Shown: positions 8,055 to 17,187 of the stretch, piece by piece | Layout of the letters: every line of letters starts with the position of its first letter | How positions within the stretch are numbered: position 1 is the first letter of the stretch | NCBI GenBank assembly: GCA_029263415.1 | Contig: JAJCXN010000051.1 | Location: forward strand, 1 to 64,000 | Reading direction: 5' to 3' | Length of the DNA: 64,000 bases | Source: Acidobacteriota bacterium | GTDB lineage: Bacteria > Acidobacteriota > Thermoanaerobaculia > Multivoradales > Multivoraceae | The notes under the pieces: generated by a model | What the model was told of the DNA's origin: nothing | The model's database searches: none | The model's input: the letters and a program-made list of their open reading frames with translations, nothing else | Made by a program: the position numbers and the translations under genes

Positions 8055-10076
8055 TCCTGACCGAGTCTCCATTGCCCTGAGTCGGTGCCCCTTCGCCATC
8101 AGCGTCTCTCCAGCGCGATCGAGCGACTGCGCAAGCGCTAGGTGTTCCTGAGAGCTGAGTTCTCCGCTCGCGGACGGAAGCAGCCGCCGCTCGAGGCTCT
8201 CGGCTCTTGCCAGCTCGGCTCTCATCTCTTCGACCCGATCCGACGAGCGCACCTTCTCGTTCGATGGAATGTGACGCCCGTTGATCGCCTGCGCGCGCTC
8301 AAACGCTTCGAACGATCGTCGCACCATACCGTTGCGGCGATAGATCAAGCCCAAGTTGTAGAACAGAACGTCGTTGCCAGGAGCCGCTTCGCCAGCGCGC
8401 AAGAACTCCGCGCGCGCGCGCGGCCACTCAGTCGACTCGTGGGTAAGCCCCAGCATGTAGTGAAAGTGGCCCACAAGATTGCTCGCGAGATAGTCCTTGG
8501 GAACGGCTGCGTCCCAGGCGCCATCGAGTTCACGCTCTGGCAGGCTGACCGGCGCGCCCGTTCCAGTCCGCACCGTGCGAAACGCAAGACCGACCGGGAC
8601 CACATCGAGGCCGTTCATGTTCCAGTTGGGGTAATGCGTGAAGAAAAGCGGGTCGTCGTCTGGATCGAACCGCAAGCTGCCTAGGTCTGCACCTCCAACT
8701 CCTTGCATCACCAAATCCACGTCGGGTCGCACTCCTTCAACCAAGTGCAGATACATCAGAACAAACAGAATGTTGTCGTCTGACGCAGCCAAGTGCGCTC
8801 CCGGCGGGAGGCTTGCCATGAGCTGTCGGCTGAAGTCCTCGGCAATCCGGAAGTCGCTGCGATCGAAGCGATTCCAACCGTTCAAGAGCAGCGCCACCGG
8901 CAAGAGCAATAGAACCTTGCTACCTCTATGCCAGCGCCGAACCAGCACATCGCAACCCCACGCAATCAGCAAAGCCACCATGACGTAGGCCGGAATGTAG
9001 TAGCGGTGCCAGATGAAGATGTCGGACCGCGATCCGTGCAGTCCAACAATCACTAGATTGGCACCGATGATCAGAGGCGGGAGCAAGATCAATCGCTCTC
9101 TTCGCCCTACACCAAGTGCTAGAGCTCCGACCAAAGCCAGAACGGCTCCTACCCATAGCGTTTCCTGTCCGATGCCGCCAAGAAAGTCTGCCGCAATGGG
9201 AATCCAATCGCGCGGGGATTCCATCCACGCGCGGCCCCAAAAGTCGCTGCGCAGTACCGCCTCCTTGAACGCCGTAAACGTCTCTGGGTTACCCCAGTCG
9301 AGCCGCGGATCCTGAGCCGAACGCCAAGGCATATAGAGGTACGGCAACAGGCCGGCTAGCCCCGCTCCAACGCAAGCAACGATCTCACGGGGTCGTCGCA
9401 GCATCGCAGGTTCGACGGCAATGGCAAACACTCCTACCCCCAGACCAACAACTCCCATCACGGTGTGGTTGCACGCACCCAATCCAGCGGCAAGAGCGGC
9501 CAAGACCAACCAACGGATCGGCCTTGCGCCTGCGGCATCGGTATCGGCATCGGCATCGGCATCGGCATCGGCCCTATCACCCCCGCGCCACCACTCCAGC
9601 GCACAAGCAAGCACCACCACCACAAAGAACCCGTTGAGGGTGTAGACACGCTGAATCGTCGCCTGTGACCAAAAGCTCGGAGCCAGCGCCAAGCTCAAAC
9701 TTCCCACCGCCGCGGCGATCCACGAACCACCATGCCGCCGCACCGCAAGGTAGAGAACACCAGTCGCAAGCGCTCCGAAGAACCCTGAGAACAGGCTCAT
9801 TCGAAACGCCACAGATCCCACCGGAACCAAGGTGATCCACGCCTTGCCTAACAGGACAAAGAGGGGATAGCCCGAAGGATGGGGAATGCCGAGGATCGCG
9901 GCCGCCGTCACCAGTTCGCCAGAGTCGCCAACGTAGATGGTGCGGCAAGCGCCAAGTAGGTAGACACCGAAGACAAGCAAAGCCACCAGAACAGCTTGGA
10001 CCTGTGACCGCGGCCAAGCCCGCTCACGCATCACGTCGCCACCTCCATCGCGCGTTGCCGGCGCACCAAGCGCCAA
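8037..10076 (-). CDS. DUF2723-family (GT-C-like) membrane protein with C-terminal TPRs
   Basis: This is a 679-residue integral membrane protein. The N-terminal hydrophobic region (about 18-180) holds the DUF2723 signature: YVGDSGELVTAA at about 48, then IPHPSGYPLFVLLGK. Acidic DSGE motifs in this loop resemble the catalytic acidic loop of GT-C lipid-linked-sugar glycosyltransferases, so transfer of a sugar to protein or lipid is a reasonable inference. About 10-12 membrane helices extend to residue 390. The soluble C-terminal part has TPR-like helices at 540-620. A loop near residues 170-183 is a pure Asp-Ala repeat from a DNA hexamer. The start overlaps the upstream GT-87-like gene by 46 nt, indicating an operon. 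Confidence 0.8.
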   Translation of the reverse strand: MALGAPATRDGGGDVMRERAWPRSQVQAVLVALLVFGVYLLGACRTIYVGDSGELVTAAAILGIPHPSGYPLFVLLGKAWITLVPVGSVAFRMSLFSGFFGALATGVLYLAVRRHGGSWIAAAVGSLSLALAPSFWSQATIQRVYTLNGFFVVVVLACALEWWRGGDRADADADADADTDAAGARPIRWLVLAALAAGLGACNHTVMGVVGLGVGVFAIAVEPAMLRRPREIVACVGAGLAGLLPYLYMPWRSAQDPRLDWGNPETFTAFKEAVLRSDFWGRAWMESPRDWIPIAADFLGGIGQETLWVGAVLALVGALALGVGRRERLILLPPLIIGANLVIVGLHGSRSDIFIWHRYYIPAYVMVALLIAWGCDVLVRRWHRGSKVLLLLPVALLLNGWNRFDRSDFRIAEDFSRQLMASLPPGAHLAASDDNILFVLMYLHLVEGVRPDVDLVMQGVGGADLGSLRFDPDDDPLFFTHYPNWNMNGLDVVPVGLAFRTVRTGTGAPVSLPERELDGAWDAAVPKDYLASNLVGHFHYMLGLTHESTEWPRARAEFLRAGEAAPGNDVLFYNLGLIYRRNGMVRRSFEAFERAQAINGRHIPSNEKVRSSDRVEEMRAELARAESLERRLLPSASGELSSQEHLALAQSLDRAGETLMAKGHRLRAMETRSGLGLRR
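9533..9568 (-). repeat. (CGGCAT)n hexamer microsatellite inside the DUF2723 gene
   Basis: There are six consecutive hexamers, one of them variant (CGGTAT), read on the plus strand. On the coding strand they give alternating Asp and Ala in a loop between membrane helices. Expansion or contraction by one unit adds or removes two residues and keeps the frame. Confidence 0.85.
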
Positions 10077-11728
10077 CGATCCAATTCGAGCGCAATCAAG
10101 AGCAGCGCCAACAGCAAACCACGATCGGCGTACTGCAGAGCATCTCGCTGCTCGAACGCCACCACGACCAGCGTCGCGGCCTCAAGGGCAAAGATCATCG
10201 CTAGCCGATGTGGCCACCGCCGATGAACCCAAACCAGCACCATCAAGATCGGGTAGTAGTAGGCCGCCAGATTGAGACCGGCATACAGCAACGGCAACGC
10301 CAGCGCCGCCGCAGCTAGATCTGTGCGTCGCCGTACCAGCCAAGCCACCAAGACCACCAGCGGCAGCAGGACAAGCCAACGCTGCGCTCGGTAGATCCTG
10401 AAGCGTCGCTCTTTCCACTCGTTGAGTTCTGTCTGCGTGAGCTTGGCTTGATCACCGCGATTGATCACCAACGCGTCGGTGAGCCCAACCACATTGGGCG
10501 CGACATTCTCCACGTGGCGGGCCATGTTCGCGGAGAAGTCCTTCCACGACGACAGACGATCGGCACCGGTCTCCGTGACCACCGTCGCTGCACCCAGCAA
10601 CAACCCGCTTACCGCCAGCGAAGCAAAGAGATGCCAATAGAACCGAGGCAACCCGATCCGTCCCGACCGTCGATACCTGATCCACACAAGTGCCACAGCC
10701 TTGAGCCCCAACGGCACCAAGAAGAACACCGGAAAAGCCCGCAAAGCCGTGGCCAAAGCAAGGCCCACCCCTGCAGCGAGCGGCCGTCGCCGATGCAGCG
10801 CGCACAGCCCGACCATGAGTGCTGCGAACCACAAGAAACGGAGAAACGAACCGCCGGTCCAACTGAAACCCGCGCCGAACATCACGCAGAACTGGATGGC
10901 ACTCAAGAGCATTACCTCAAGACCAAACGTCCTCGCGATCACCCCGAACGCGATCAAGAGCAATAGTGGATCCAGCAACGCAAACAACAAAATCCCCGCG
11001 CCCGACCCCGCCGGAACCCGGTTCGCGATGGCACCGCCAATCACTGCCCACACCGGGGTCGGATTGAAGCCGTGATCTCGCAGAATCCGAGCCCAGTGAT
11101 CCTGAGTCAGCCGATCCCTGAAGTAGCGAACATCTTCCTTGAAGTCACTCCATCGCTGCTCGGAAAACCGCGCCTTGACCGGATCACTCTTCTGCAGGAG
11201 CTGGCGAATATGCACCATCTCATAGGTCGCGAGATCCCGCGCCTCGATGGCGCGGAACCGGTTCTCATACAACTCCGCCTCCGCCCGCAACAGCGCCGTG
11301 TAGAGATCCGAATACCCCAACTCATTCCGGTACTTCGCCGCCACAAAATTGTGCGCGACATCGTGCAAGTGCACAAATGCCCTGGTGCCATACCCGTGAA
11401 ACGCACCATAGTTGCTGTAGTTGATGGTGGCCATCAACGCCAAAGCCAACAGCACGCCCAGCCTCGATCGCCTCTCCAAAAGCCATCGAACCTTGCTCGC
11501 CCACAGTACGCAGAACACCAACGTCGCCACCGCCAGCAACCCAGCCACCAGTTTCCCCGTCTCCAACCCAACGCCCTGCCCCCAAGGCAGTCGCAAGAGT
11601 GCAGCGATCGCCAACACCCCCAACCCCATCCACCTTGCCCTCCGCTGCTCTGGCCACACCACCCAGTGCGCCACCAGCCCAGCCGGCAACAAAACAACCA
11701 GGAGGACCCACACCAAATTCAACAGCAT
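10031..11728 (-). CDS. GT-87/DUF2029-like polytopic mannosyltransferase-type membrane protein
   Basis: This is a 565-residue protein with about ten membrane helices, starting MLLNLVWVLLVVLLPAG. The large loop after the third helix (residues about 120-240) contains charged segments with ELYENRFRAIEARDL and a conserved-looking DHGFNPTPVWA. This arrangement is typical of GT-C fold polyprenol-linked sugar transferases of the GT87 type; assignment is by topology and general resemblance, not by a decisive motif. It overlaps the downstream DUF2723 gene by 46 nt, so both probably act in the same envelope glycan or glycoprotein pathway. The 5' part of the gene is unusually G+T rich on the coding strand. 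Confidence 0.65.
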   Translation of the reverse strand: MLLNLVWVLLVVLLPAGLVAHWVVWPEQRRARWMGLGVLAIAALLRLPWGQGVGLETGKLVAGLLAVATLVFCVLWASKVRWLLERRSRLGVLLALALMATINYSNYGAFHGYGTRAFVHLHDVAHNFVAAKYRNELGYSDLYTALLRAEAELYENRFRAIEARDLATYEMVHIRQLLQKSDPVKARFSEQRWSDFKEDVRYFRDRLTQDHWARILRDHGFNPTPVWAVIGGAIANRVPAGSGAGILLFALLDPLLLLIAFGVIARTFGLEVMLLSAIQFCVMFGAGFSWTGGSFLRFLWFAALMVGLCALHRRRPLAAGVGLALATALRAFPVFFLVPLGLKAVALVWIRYRRSGRIGLPRFYWHLFASLAVSGLLLGAATVVTETGADRLSSWKDFSANMARHVENVAPNVVGLTDALVINRGDQAKLTQTELNEWKERRFRIYRAQRWLVLLPLVVLVAWLVRRRTDLAAAALALPLLYAGLNLAAYYYPILMVLVWVHRRWPHRLAMIFALEAATLVVVAFEQRDALQYADRGLLLALLLIALELDRWRLVRRQRAMEVAT

Positions 11729-12190
11729 CCTGCAACTCTACTCATCAAACAAGCACACCAATCCAAGATCGCCGACCCAACCAACCCCCTCGGCTGCCGC
11801 CCAGTTCGAGTCAAGGGCCACCTCGACAGCGTCAACGGCAGATCAGACCGAGAAAGATTCACCCGGCACCAAATCCTCCAACAACACCAGCTCTAAGCAT
11901 TTGGCACTCGGCAAACTGCCCCGCCCTACTAGCCGCGAAGCCGGATCGGGTGTCGACGCCGACCGGCTCGCGAAGGAGCCGGAAGGTACATCCGAAGCAC
12001 CGCAATCCCCCCCCAGAACCAAACTGACCGCGATCCTCAAACCGGCGACAAAGTGCTGGAGGGAGCGCGGTGACAACCGATCCGGCAAAAGCGGCGTACA
12101 CGCCTTCGCAGCACCCGCGACCGAACCACCCGGCCCCAATTGCAGTCCAACCACCACAGCACTCAACCCCACCACTGCTACCCTCCCCAG
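11729..12190. other. 462-bp divergent intergenic tract, A+C rich on the plus strand
   Basis: The stretch between two divergent genes holds no convincing coding region. Open frames exist on both strands because stop codons are sparse, but they have no recognisable domain. It contains one copy of the covarying hairpin element described separately (11932-12095). The plus strand is visibly rich in A and C, and this skew continues into both flanking genes. Confidence 0.6.
11932..12095. repeat. Structured inverted-repeat element, copy 1 (164 nt)
   Basis: The outer stem is GCCGC (11932) with GCGGC (12091), followed by an internal loop GAA/AAAA. The inner stem is GCCGGATCGG (11940-11949) with CCGATCCGGC (12077-12086), then a mismatch and TGTCG paired to TGACA. 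Inside the arms are the conserved GGCTC-GCGAAG-GAGCC hairpin (11965-11980) and the segment GGAGGGAGCGCGG (12058-12070). Copy 2 at 46062 has the same layout with different but still complementary stem bases. It could be a structured RNA or a REP-like palindromic repeat. Confidence 0.8.
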
Positions 12191-14206
12191 ATGCCAACCC
12201 AACACCTCCGTTGCGCCCTCGCAGTCAGCGCCATCACCCTCTGCCTCGGCTGCGGCACCTCCCCCAACCCCAGCAGCGGCCGCCTCCTTATCCTCGGCCT
12301 AGACGGGCTCGACCCTCAGACGATTGACCTACTGATGTCCGAAGGTCAACTCCCCAACTTCGCCAAGCTCCGTCAAGAAGGCGCCTACGGCCGACTCACA
12401 AGTCAAAAGCCGCTGCTCTCGCCGATCATCTGGACCACGATCGCCACCGGCAAGGGCGCCAACCAGCACGGCATTGGTCACTTCACAGCCACCGACACCG
12501 CCACCGGCGAAGAGATTCCAACATCGTCCTTGCAACGCAAAGTCAAAGCGCTGTGGAACATCGCATCCGAAGCAAACAAGAAGGTCGCCACCATCGGCTG
12601 GTGGGCCACTTGGCCGCCCGAGGAGATCAATGGTCACGTCGTCAGCGACCACGTCGCCTACCACTTCCTGTTCGACAACGGCCTGTTCGGCGAGGTTGAA
12701 GGTCAAAGTTCAACCACCGACGACAACAAGACCCATCCCCCCGAACTCTTCAAAGCGATTCAAAGCAAACTCCGCAAACCTGGCGACCTCACCGCCACCG
12801 AGCTCGCGCCCTTCGTTTCCTTAACTGACGAAGAACTCGCCCAGCCGTTCGATTTTGACGACGACATCGGCCACTTCCGTTGGGCCTTGGCAACCGCCAA
12901 GAGCTATCGCGATATCGGGCTCGACCTGTGGCGTACCGAGAAGCCCGACCTCGAAATGCTCTATATCGAAGGCACCGACTCCTCCTCGCATCTATTTGGC
13001 CACCTGTTCCGCGCCGAAGGCTTGGGCGGCGAACTCGCCGAACAGCAGAAGAAGTTCGGTAGCACCACCGAGCAGATGTACCTCTTCGCCGACGAACTGC
13101 TGGGCGACGTCATCGCTGCACTTGATGATGAGACCACCTTAATGGTGCTCTCCGACCACGGTTTCGAACTCGGCAAGTTGCACGACGACCCCTCCAAGAC
13201 CCGCGACCTACGTCGCGTCTCAGAACGCTTTCACCGGATGGAGGGCATCCTCTATCTATATGGAAACCGAGTGAAGACCAATGCCCGCATTGACGGCGCC
13301 TCCATCCTCGACATCGCCCCAACCGCACTCGCTCTTTTGGGGCTGCCCGCCGCGCAAGACATGCCGGGCCGCATCCTCACCGAAGCCTTCTCACAACCGC
13401 TAGGTAGTCACCGCGTCGTTAGTTATGAAGGCGGTACGAGCAACAACCCGTCAAGGCCAGGAGCCGACACCAACATCAGCCAAGCGCAGCTCGACCACTT
13501 GCGCAGCCTCGGCTACCTCTCCGGGTCCAGCGGCACGCCGACGGCTGGCCCCAGCGGAATCGCCGGCTCCGACAAGGGCGATCGCAACCTCGCCGCCATC
13601 GCCTTCGCAGCGGGCGACTATCGGGAAGCGGCCCATATCTATCGCCGCCTCATCGAAGACGACCCAGACGACGCCGGCCTAAGGACTAGTCTCGCCGGCA
13701 CCCTGGGTGCCATGGGCCGCTACGAGGACGCCTTGGTCTATCTCAACCAAGCAATTGAGATTGACCCGTTGAACGCCGAGGCGTACCACAACCGCGCAGT
13801 GGTCATGGAACGCAAAGGTGACATGGACTCTGCCATCGCCGATTACGGAACCGTCCTGCGCTACGCCCCGCAATACGAGGCTTCGCGTCAGGCACTGATC
13901 CGCTTGACCGGTCGCGCAGACCCGCGCGGCGTCAACACTCAGGCCGAAGCGCAGGCCGAGGCCTTGGTGCAACAAGCCAGTGTTGCCGCACAGAAAGCCA
14001 ACTACCAACAAGCGATGGCGCTGCTCGACCAGGCGCAAGCCATCGCGCCAAAGTATGCACTCACCTATCAATACCGCTCCAACGTCGCCTACCTCAAGGG
14101 CGACGTTCCGGCCGCGATCGCAGCACTCGTAGAGGGCCTGAAGATCGAGCCCGATAACGCACTGTTCGCTACCAATCTCGCTCGACTGCGCTCTACCGTC
14201 AACTGA
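12191..14206 (+). CDS. Lipoprotein type I phosphodiesterase/alkaline phosphatase-superfamily protein with TPRs
   Basis: I chose the ATG at 12191, not an upstream ATG at 12140. From 12191 the protein opens with a signal peptide and lipobox ending LCLG-Cys21. The enzyme domain (about 28-430) belongs to the alkaline phosphatase superfamily, nucleotide pyrophosphatase/phosphodiesterase group. It has the metal motif LDGLDPQTIDLL, a probable nucleophile Thr in SPIIWTTIATGK, a TDSSSHLFGH segment and the late SDHGFE metal motif. Residues about 465-671 form TPR repeats (for example PDDAGLRTSLAGTLGAMGRY, AEAYHNRAVVMERKGDMDSA). It probably acts on a phosphate ester outside the cell membrane; the substrate is unknown. 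Length is 671 residues. A CGCTCG-TTG-CGAGCG hairpin follows 20 nt after the stop. Confidence 0.88.
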   Translation: MPTQHLRCALAVSAITLCLGCGTSPNPSSGRLLILGLDGLDPQTIDLLMSEGQLPNFAKLRQEGAYGRLTSQKPLLSPIIWTTIATGKGANQHGIGHFTATDTATGEEIPTSSLQRKVKALWNIASEANKKVATIGWWATWPPEEINGHVVSDHVAYHFLFDNGLFGEVEGQSSTTDDNKTHPPELFKAIQSKLRKPGDLTATELAPFVSLTDEELAQPFDFDDDIGHFRWALATAKSYRDIGLDLWRTEKPDLEMLYIEGTDSSSHLFGHLFRAEGLGGELAEQQKKFGSTTEQMYLFADELLGDVIAALDDETTLMVLSDHGFELGKLHDDPSKTRDLRRVSERFHRMEGILYLYGNRVKTNARIDGASILDIAPTALALLGLPAAQDMPGRILTEAFSQPLGSHRVVSYEGGTSNNPSRPGADTNISQAQLDHLRSLGYLSGSSGTPTAGPSGIAGSDKGDRNLAAIAFAAGDYREAAHIYRRLIEDDPDDAGLRTSLAGTLGAMGRYEDALVYLNQAIEIDPLNAEAYHNRAVVMERKGDMDSAIADYGTVLRYAPQYEASRQALIRLTGRADPRGVNTQAEAQAEALVQQASVAAQKANYQQAMALLDQAQAIAPKYALTYQYRSNVAYLKGDVPAAIAALVEGLKIEPDNALFATNLARLRSTVN

Positions 14207-14572
14207 TCAGGCACTCCGGCGCCGGCCGCTCGTTGCGAGCGAGTCGGGACCTAACCAGAGCAGACACCATCGCAACGACACCACGCTTGTTGCTGTTGCA
14301 CTTTGCACCACCGGCCTGGCCAACCTCCCCATGGGTGGAAAGAACGGCGCCGGCATTGACTTCTACATCCCTTGGGCAATGGCGCACCGTACGAACCGTC
14401 TGACATTCAGGACCCGTATTCCAACGCCAATCGCACTCGCCTCTACACCGAGATAAAATGCCGACAGGAAGTCGCCGCACATCCGATCCGACACCACATT
14501 ACGCCATCAAGAGTCATGTTGCGGTTCGGCCTGGAGTCCTAGACGAATTCCAGCCGGGACTCACCCAACAGG
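14207..14572. other. 366-bp intergenic stretch between convergent genes
   Basis: It holds a hairpin at 14227-14241 and otherwise nothing I can support. A 93-codon minus-strand frame (14199-14480) has no recognisable features and starts without a ribosome binding site. Confidence 0.6.
14227..14241 (+). terminator. Short hairpin after the phosphodiesterase gene
   Basis: CGCTCG-TTG-CGAGCG forms a perfect 6-bp stem 20 nt downstream of the stop codon, preceded by the palindrome CCGGCGCCGG (14217-14226). There is no T-tract, so it may be a 3'-end stabiliser instead of an intrinsic terminator. Confidence 0.4.
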
Positions 14573-15793
14573 TCACAGGGCGCGTGCCGCGATCCATCCG
14601 CCGCCGATCACCGTGCCTAGGGTGGAACCAAGGTTTGCCAGCACCACGACCAGCAGCACTCGGCTCACCGGGTTCGTCCAGAACCCTTTCACCGAGGTGA
14701 TCGCGGACGGTAGATCCTCGAGATCTGCAACTGTTGGTCGTTTGATCCAAGCCTGCACTAGCCCTGCCACCCAGCCCGCTGCAACCATCGGGTTGAGGCT
14801 GGTCAGCGGCGCTGCGACAAAGGCCGAAAGGACAGTGAGCGGGTGCCCTAGAGCGAGGGCAGTTCCTGCTGCTGACAACGTGCCGTTGACCAAGAACCAC
14901 ACCGCGATCGAGCCCATGCTCTCGTCGACGCCGCCGCGGAAGAAGCCGTAAGCGATCAAACCGATCACCGCGGCTGGAATCGCCCACTTGAGAAATTTCG
15001 GCACCCATGACGGCTTGGGTATTTCGAGAGTGGGGGCGAGGTCGTGGTCGCTATGGATGTGCTTGGTGATGCCAGGCGAATGCCCAGCGCCGACAACCGC
15101 GACGATGCGCTTGCCAGGTGCCTCACGGATCTTCTGGGCCAAGTAGAGATCGCGCTCATCGATCAGGGTTCCCTTAACCTGCGGGAACGCCTCCGCGAGC
15201 GACTCGAGCATGCCCGCGAGTTCCTCTTCTTCCTTGAGCTTCTCGATGGTCTCCTCGTCAATGTCGTCGGCGATGAATAGGCCGCCGATCATCTGACTGA
15301 TCATCTTGAGCTTCTGCCAGAGGCCAAGACCGCCCCAGGTGCGCCGCAAAGTCACCTGGATATCGCGGTCGGCAAGCACGAGTTCTGCACCACGCGCCTC
15401 GGCGAGCTTGATGCCCTCGACCATTTCCGCCCCCGGTTCTACACCGAGTGCATCCGCAATGCGTCGCTGAAACGACGTCATCACCAGCGAGCTCAAAAGT
15501 AACGGCGCCTTGCCCTCCTTCAACACCTTGAAGATGTCGAGCTGCTTCCACGCTTCCTTGTCGATGATGTTGCGGTATCGCCCTTCGCACAGCTCGATGC
15601 AAACGGTGTCGGGCTCGAAGATCTCGATGGTCCGGCGAACATCTTCAACACTGCTCTTCGAGACGTGCGCGGTACCAACCAATGCAATCTGACGCTCAAC
15701 GCCATCCACTTCGAGATCGATCAGTTTGCAAGTTGACGGAAGCTCAGGAGCGATCTGGTCGCTTTTGGTATCCGGAAGAGTGGGTTCAGTCAT
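14573..15793 (-). CDS. TraB/PrgY family membrane protein
   Basis: This is a 406-residue protein starting at the ATG at 15793 (MTEPTLPDTKSDQ); longer in-frame extensions upstream look non-coding. Residues about 35-270 carry the TraB/PrgY/GumN-type fold with motifs ALVGTAHVSKSSVEDV, CIELCEGRYRNI and VVGAGHSPGI. Conserved Glu/His residues in these motifs resemble the metalloprotease-like Tiki/TraB site. Residues about 290-406 contain four membrane helices, as usual for bacterial and archaeal TraB proteins. In Enterococcus plasmids the family blocks pheromone signalling, but most chromosomal members have no known role, so I give no gene symbol. It lies alone, convergent with the phosphodiesterase gene. 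Confidence 0.88.
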   Translation of the reverse strand: MTEPTLPDTKSDQIAPELPSTCKLIDLEVDGVERQIALVGTAHVSKSSVEDVRRTIEIFEPDTVCIELCEGRYRNIIDKEAWKQLDIFKVLKEGKAPLLLSSLVMTSFQRRIADALGVEPGAEMVEGIKLAEARGAELVLADRDIQVTLRRTWGGLGLWQKLKMISQMIGGLFIADDIDEETIEKLKEEEELAGMLESLAEAFPQVKGTLIDERDLYLAQKIREAPGKRIVAVVGAGHSPGITKHIHSDHDLAPTLEIPKPSWVPKFLKWAIPAAVIGLIAYGFFRGGVDESMGSIAVWFLVNGTLSAAGTALALGHPLTVLSAFVAAPLTSLNPMVAAGWVAGLVQAWIKRPTVADLEDLPSAITSVKGFWTNPVSRVLLVVVLANLGSTLGTVIGGGWIAARAL

Positions 15794-16218
15794 ACAGCTA
15801 AGACGTCCGTTTGAGTTCGTTTGGCGACCGCGGCCCTCGAGGTGGCGCACGTGGAGAGAGGTGGCGCACGTAGAGAGCGGAACCCTATCGTCCTTTGAAC
15901 CGAACTCTATTCGCAAGCAGTGTTCGCTAGCCTTTAGCGAATGCCCTTAGGGAACAGGCGGTGCGGTAAGCTTCGCCGGCCACGGAGTCATGCCAAGACC
16001 GCAGGTTCGTTGCCTCCGAGGAATCGCGCTCGACGCGCTCCGCTCGCGACCCTCGACTGGAGCTGATGCCGGCTCCCTCATTGCCTAGGTAAGGACTTTC
16101 TTGCACGCCGGGAGCAACACCCGTCCGGGGCCATCCACCCCGCGGTTGCGACCGAGCGATCCAGCTGGCGTCCGCACCGCTCCTCAATTCTCGACACCAG
16201 GAACACCCCTCAACCGAT
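15794..16218. other. 425-bp divergent intergenic region with a 19-bp direct repeat
   Basis: The region separates the TraB gene from the divergent cysteine/cystathionine synthase gene. A direct repeat GAGGTGGCGCACGT occurs at 15839 and 15858 (period 19) in the leader side of the TraB gene and could be a regulator site. I see no other gene or clear promoter. Confidence 0.5.
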
Positions 16219-17187
16219 ATGCAGATCTACGACGACATCCTTCAAACACTTGGCAACACGCCCCTGGTCCGACTCGGCCGGTTTTACGAACCCGGCACTC
16301 TTGTTGCCAAGATCGAGTCCTTCAACCCGGGCTCGAGCGTCAAAGATCGCATTGGCGTTCAGATGATCAACGCCGCGGAGAAGTCCGGCGAACTCAAGCC
16401 CGGCGGCACCATCGTCGAACCCACCTCAGGTAACACGGGCCTAGGACTCGCGATTGTCGCTGCGTTGAGGGGTTACAAGCTCATCTGTACGGCTGCCGAC
16501 AAGATTCCACAGGAGAAGGTGGCCTTGCTTGAAGCCTACGGCGTCACCGTGCATACCTGCCCGACCGACGTCGAAGCAGACGATCCTCGCTCCTACTACA
16601 AAGTGGCCGAACGCCTCCGCGATGAAGAAGATGCGTTTCTCCCATACCAGTACTACAACCAAGCCAACCCGCAGGCCCACTACGAATCCACCGGGCCCGA
16701 GATCTGGGAACAGACTGAAGGCAAGATCACCCACTGGGTGGTCGGCATGGGCACCGGCGGGACCATCAGCGGCTCCGCTCGCTACCTCAAGGAACAGAAC
16801 CCCAATATCGAAGTCATTGGCATTGATCCCGTTGGCAGTGTCTACACCTACTATCGCGAGCACGGCAAACTGCCACCCGAAGACGAGATCCACGGCTACC
16901 TGATTGATGGCATCGGCGAGGATTTTATGCCCACCACCGTGTGGTGGGATTACATCGATCGGATGATCACTATCTCGGATCAAGAGGCGTACGACGCGGT
17001 CGGCGAGTTGGCGCGAAAGGAAGCGATCTTCCCAGGCTCTTCTGGCGGCGCTGCTGTTGCTGGTGCGAGGCAGATTGCGCGGGAGGCGGGGGATGATGCG
17101 TTGGTGGTGACGTTGTTACCGGACTCGGGTGAGAGGTCTTTGTCGAAGTTTAGTCGCGGGTGGTTGGAGGAGAAGGGGTTGGCCTAG
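16219..17187 (+). CDS. PLP-dependent cysteine synthase/cystathionine beta-synthase family enzyme
   Basis: This is a 322-residue fold-type II PLP enzyme. The PLP lysine is Lys42 in NPGSSVKDR. The substrate-binding loop is PTSGNTG at 68-74, and the phosphate-cradling glycine loop is GMGTGGT at about 175-181. The C-terminal serine motif is PGSSGGAAV. The segment EDFMPTTVWWDYIDRM is closer to cystathionine beta-synthases than to CysK, but the regulatory CBS domains are absent. It therefore makes cysteine from O-acetylserine or cystathionine from serine and homocysteine; I cannot decide between them. The last 45 codons switch abruptly to G/T-ending codons, unlike the C-ending codons before them. 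Confidence 0.9.
   Translation: MQIYDDILQTLGNTPLVRLGRFYEPGTLVAKIESFNPGSSVKDRIGVQMINAAEKSGELKPGGTIVEPTSGNTGLGLAIVAALRGYKLICTAADKIPQEKVALLEAYGVTVHTCPTDVEADDPRSYYKVAERLRDEEDAFLPYQYYNQANPQAHYESTGPEIWEQTEGKITHWVVGMGTGGTISGSARYLKEQNPNIEVIGIDPVGSVYTYYREHGKLPPEDEIHGYLIDGIGEDFMPTTVWWDYIDRMITISDQEAYDAVGELARKEAIFPGSSGGAAVAGARQIAREAGDDALVVTLLPDSGERSLSKFSRGWLEEKGLA

Noticed and set aside
11843-12205. Open frames on both strands around the first element
   Set aside because: The low stop-codon count follows from the skewed composition. The translated strings match the element's second copy, not a protein family.
14199-14480. 93-codon minus-strand open frame
   Set aside because: There is no ribosome site, no recognisable feature, and it overlaps the end of the phosphodiesterase gene.
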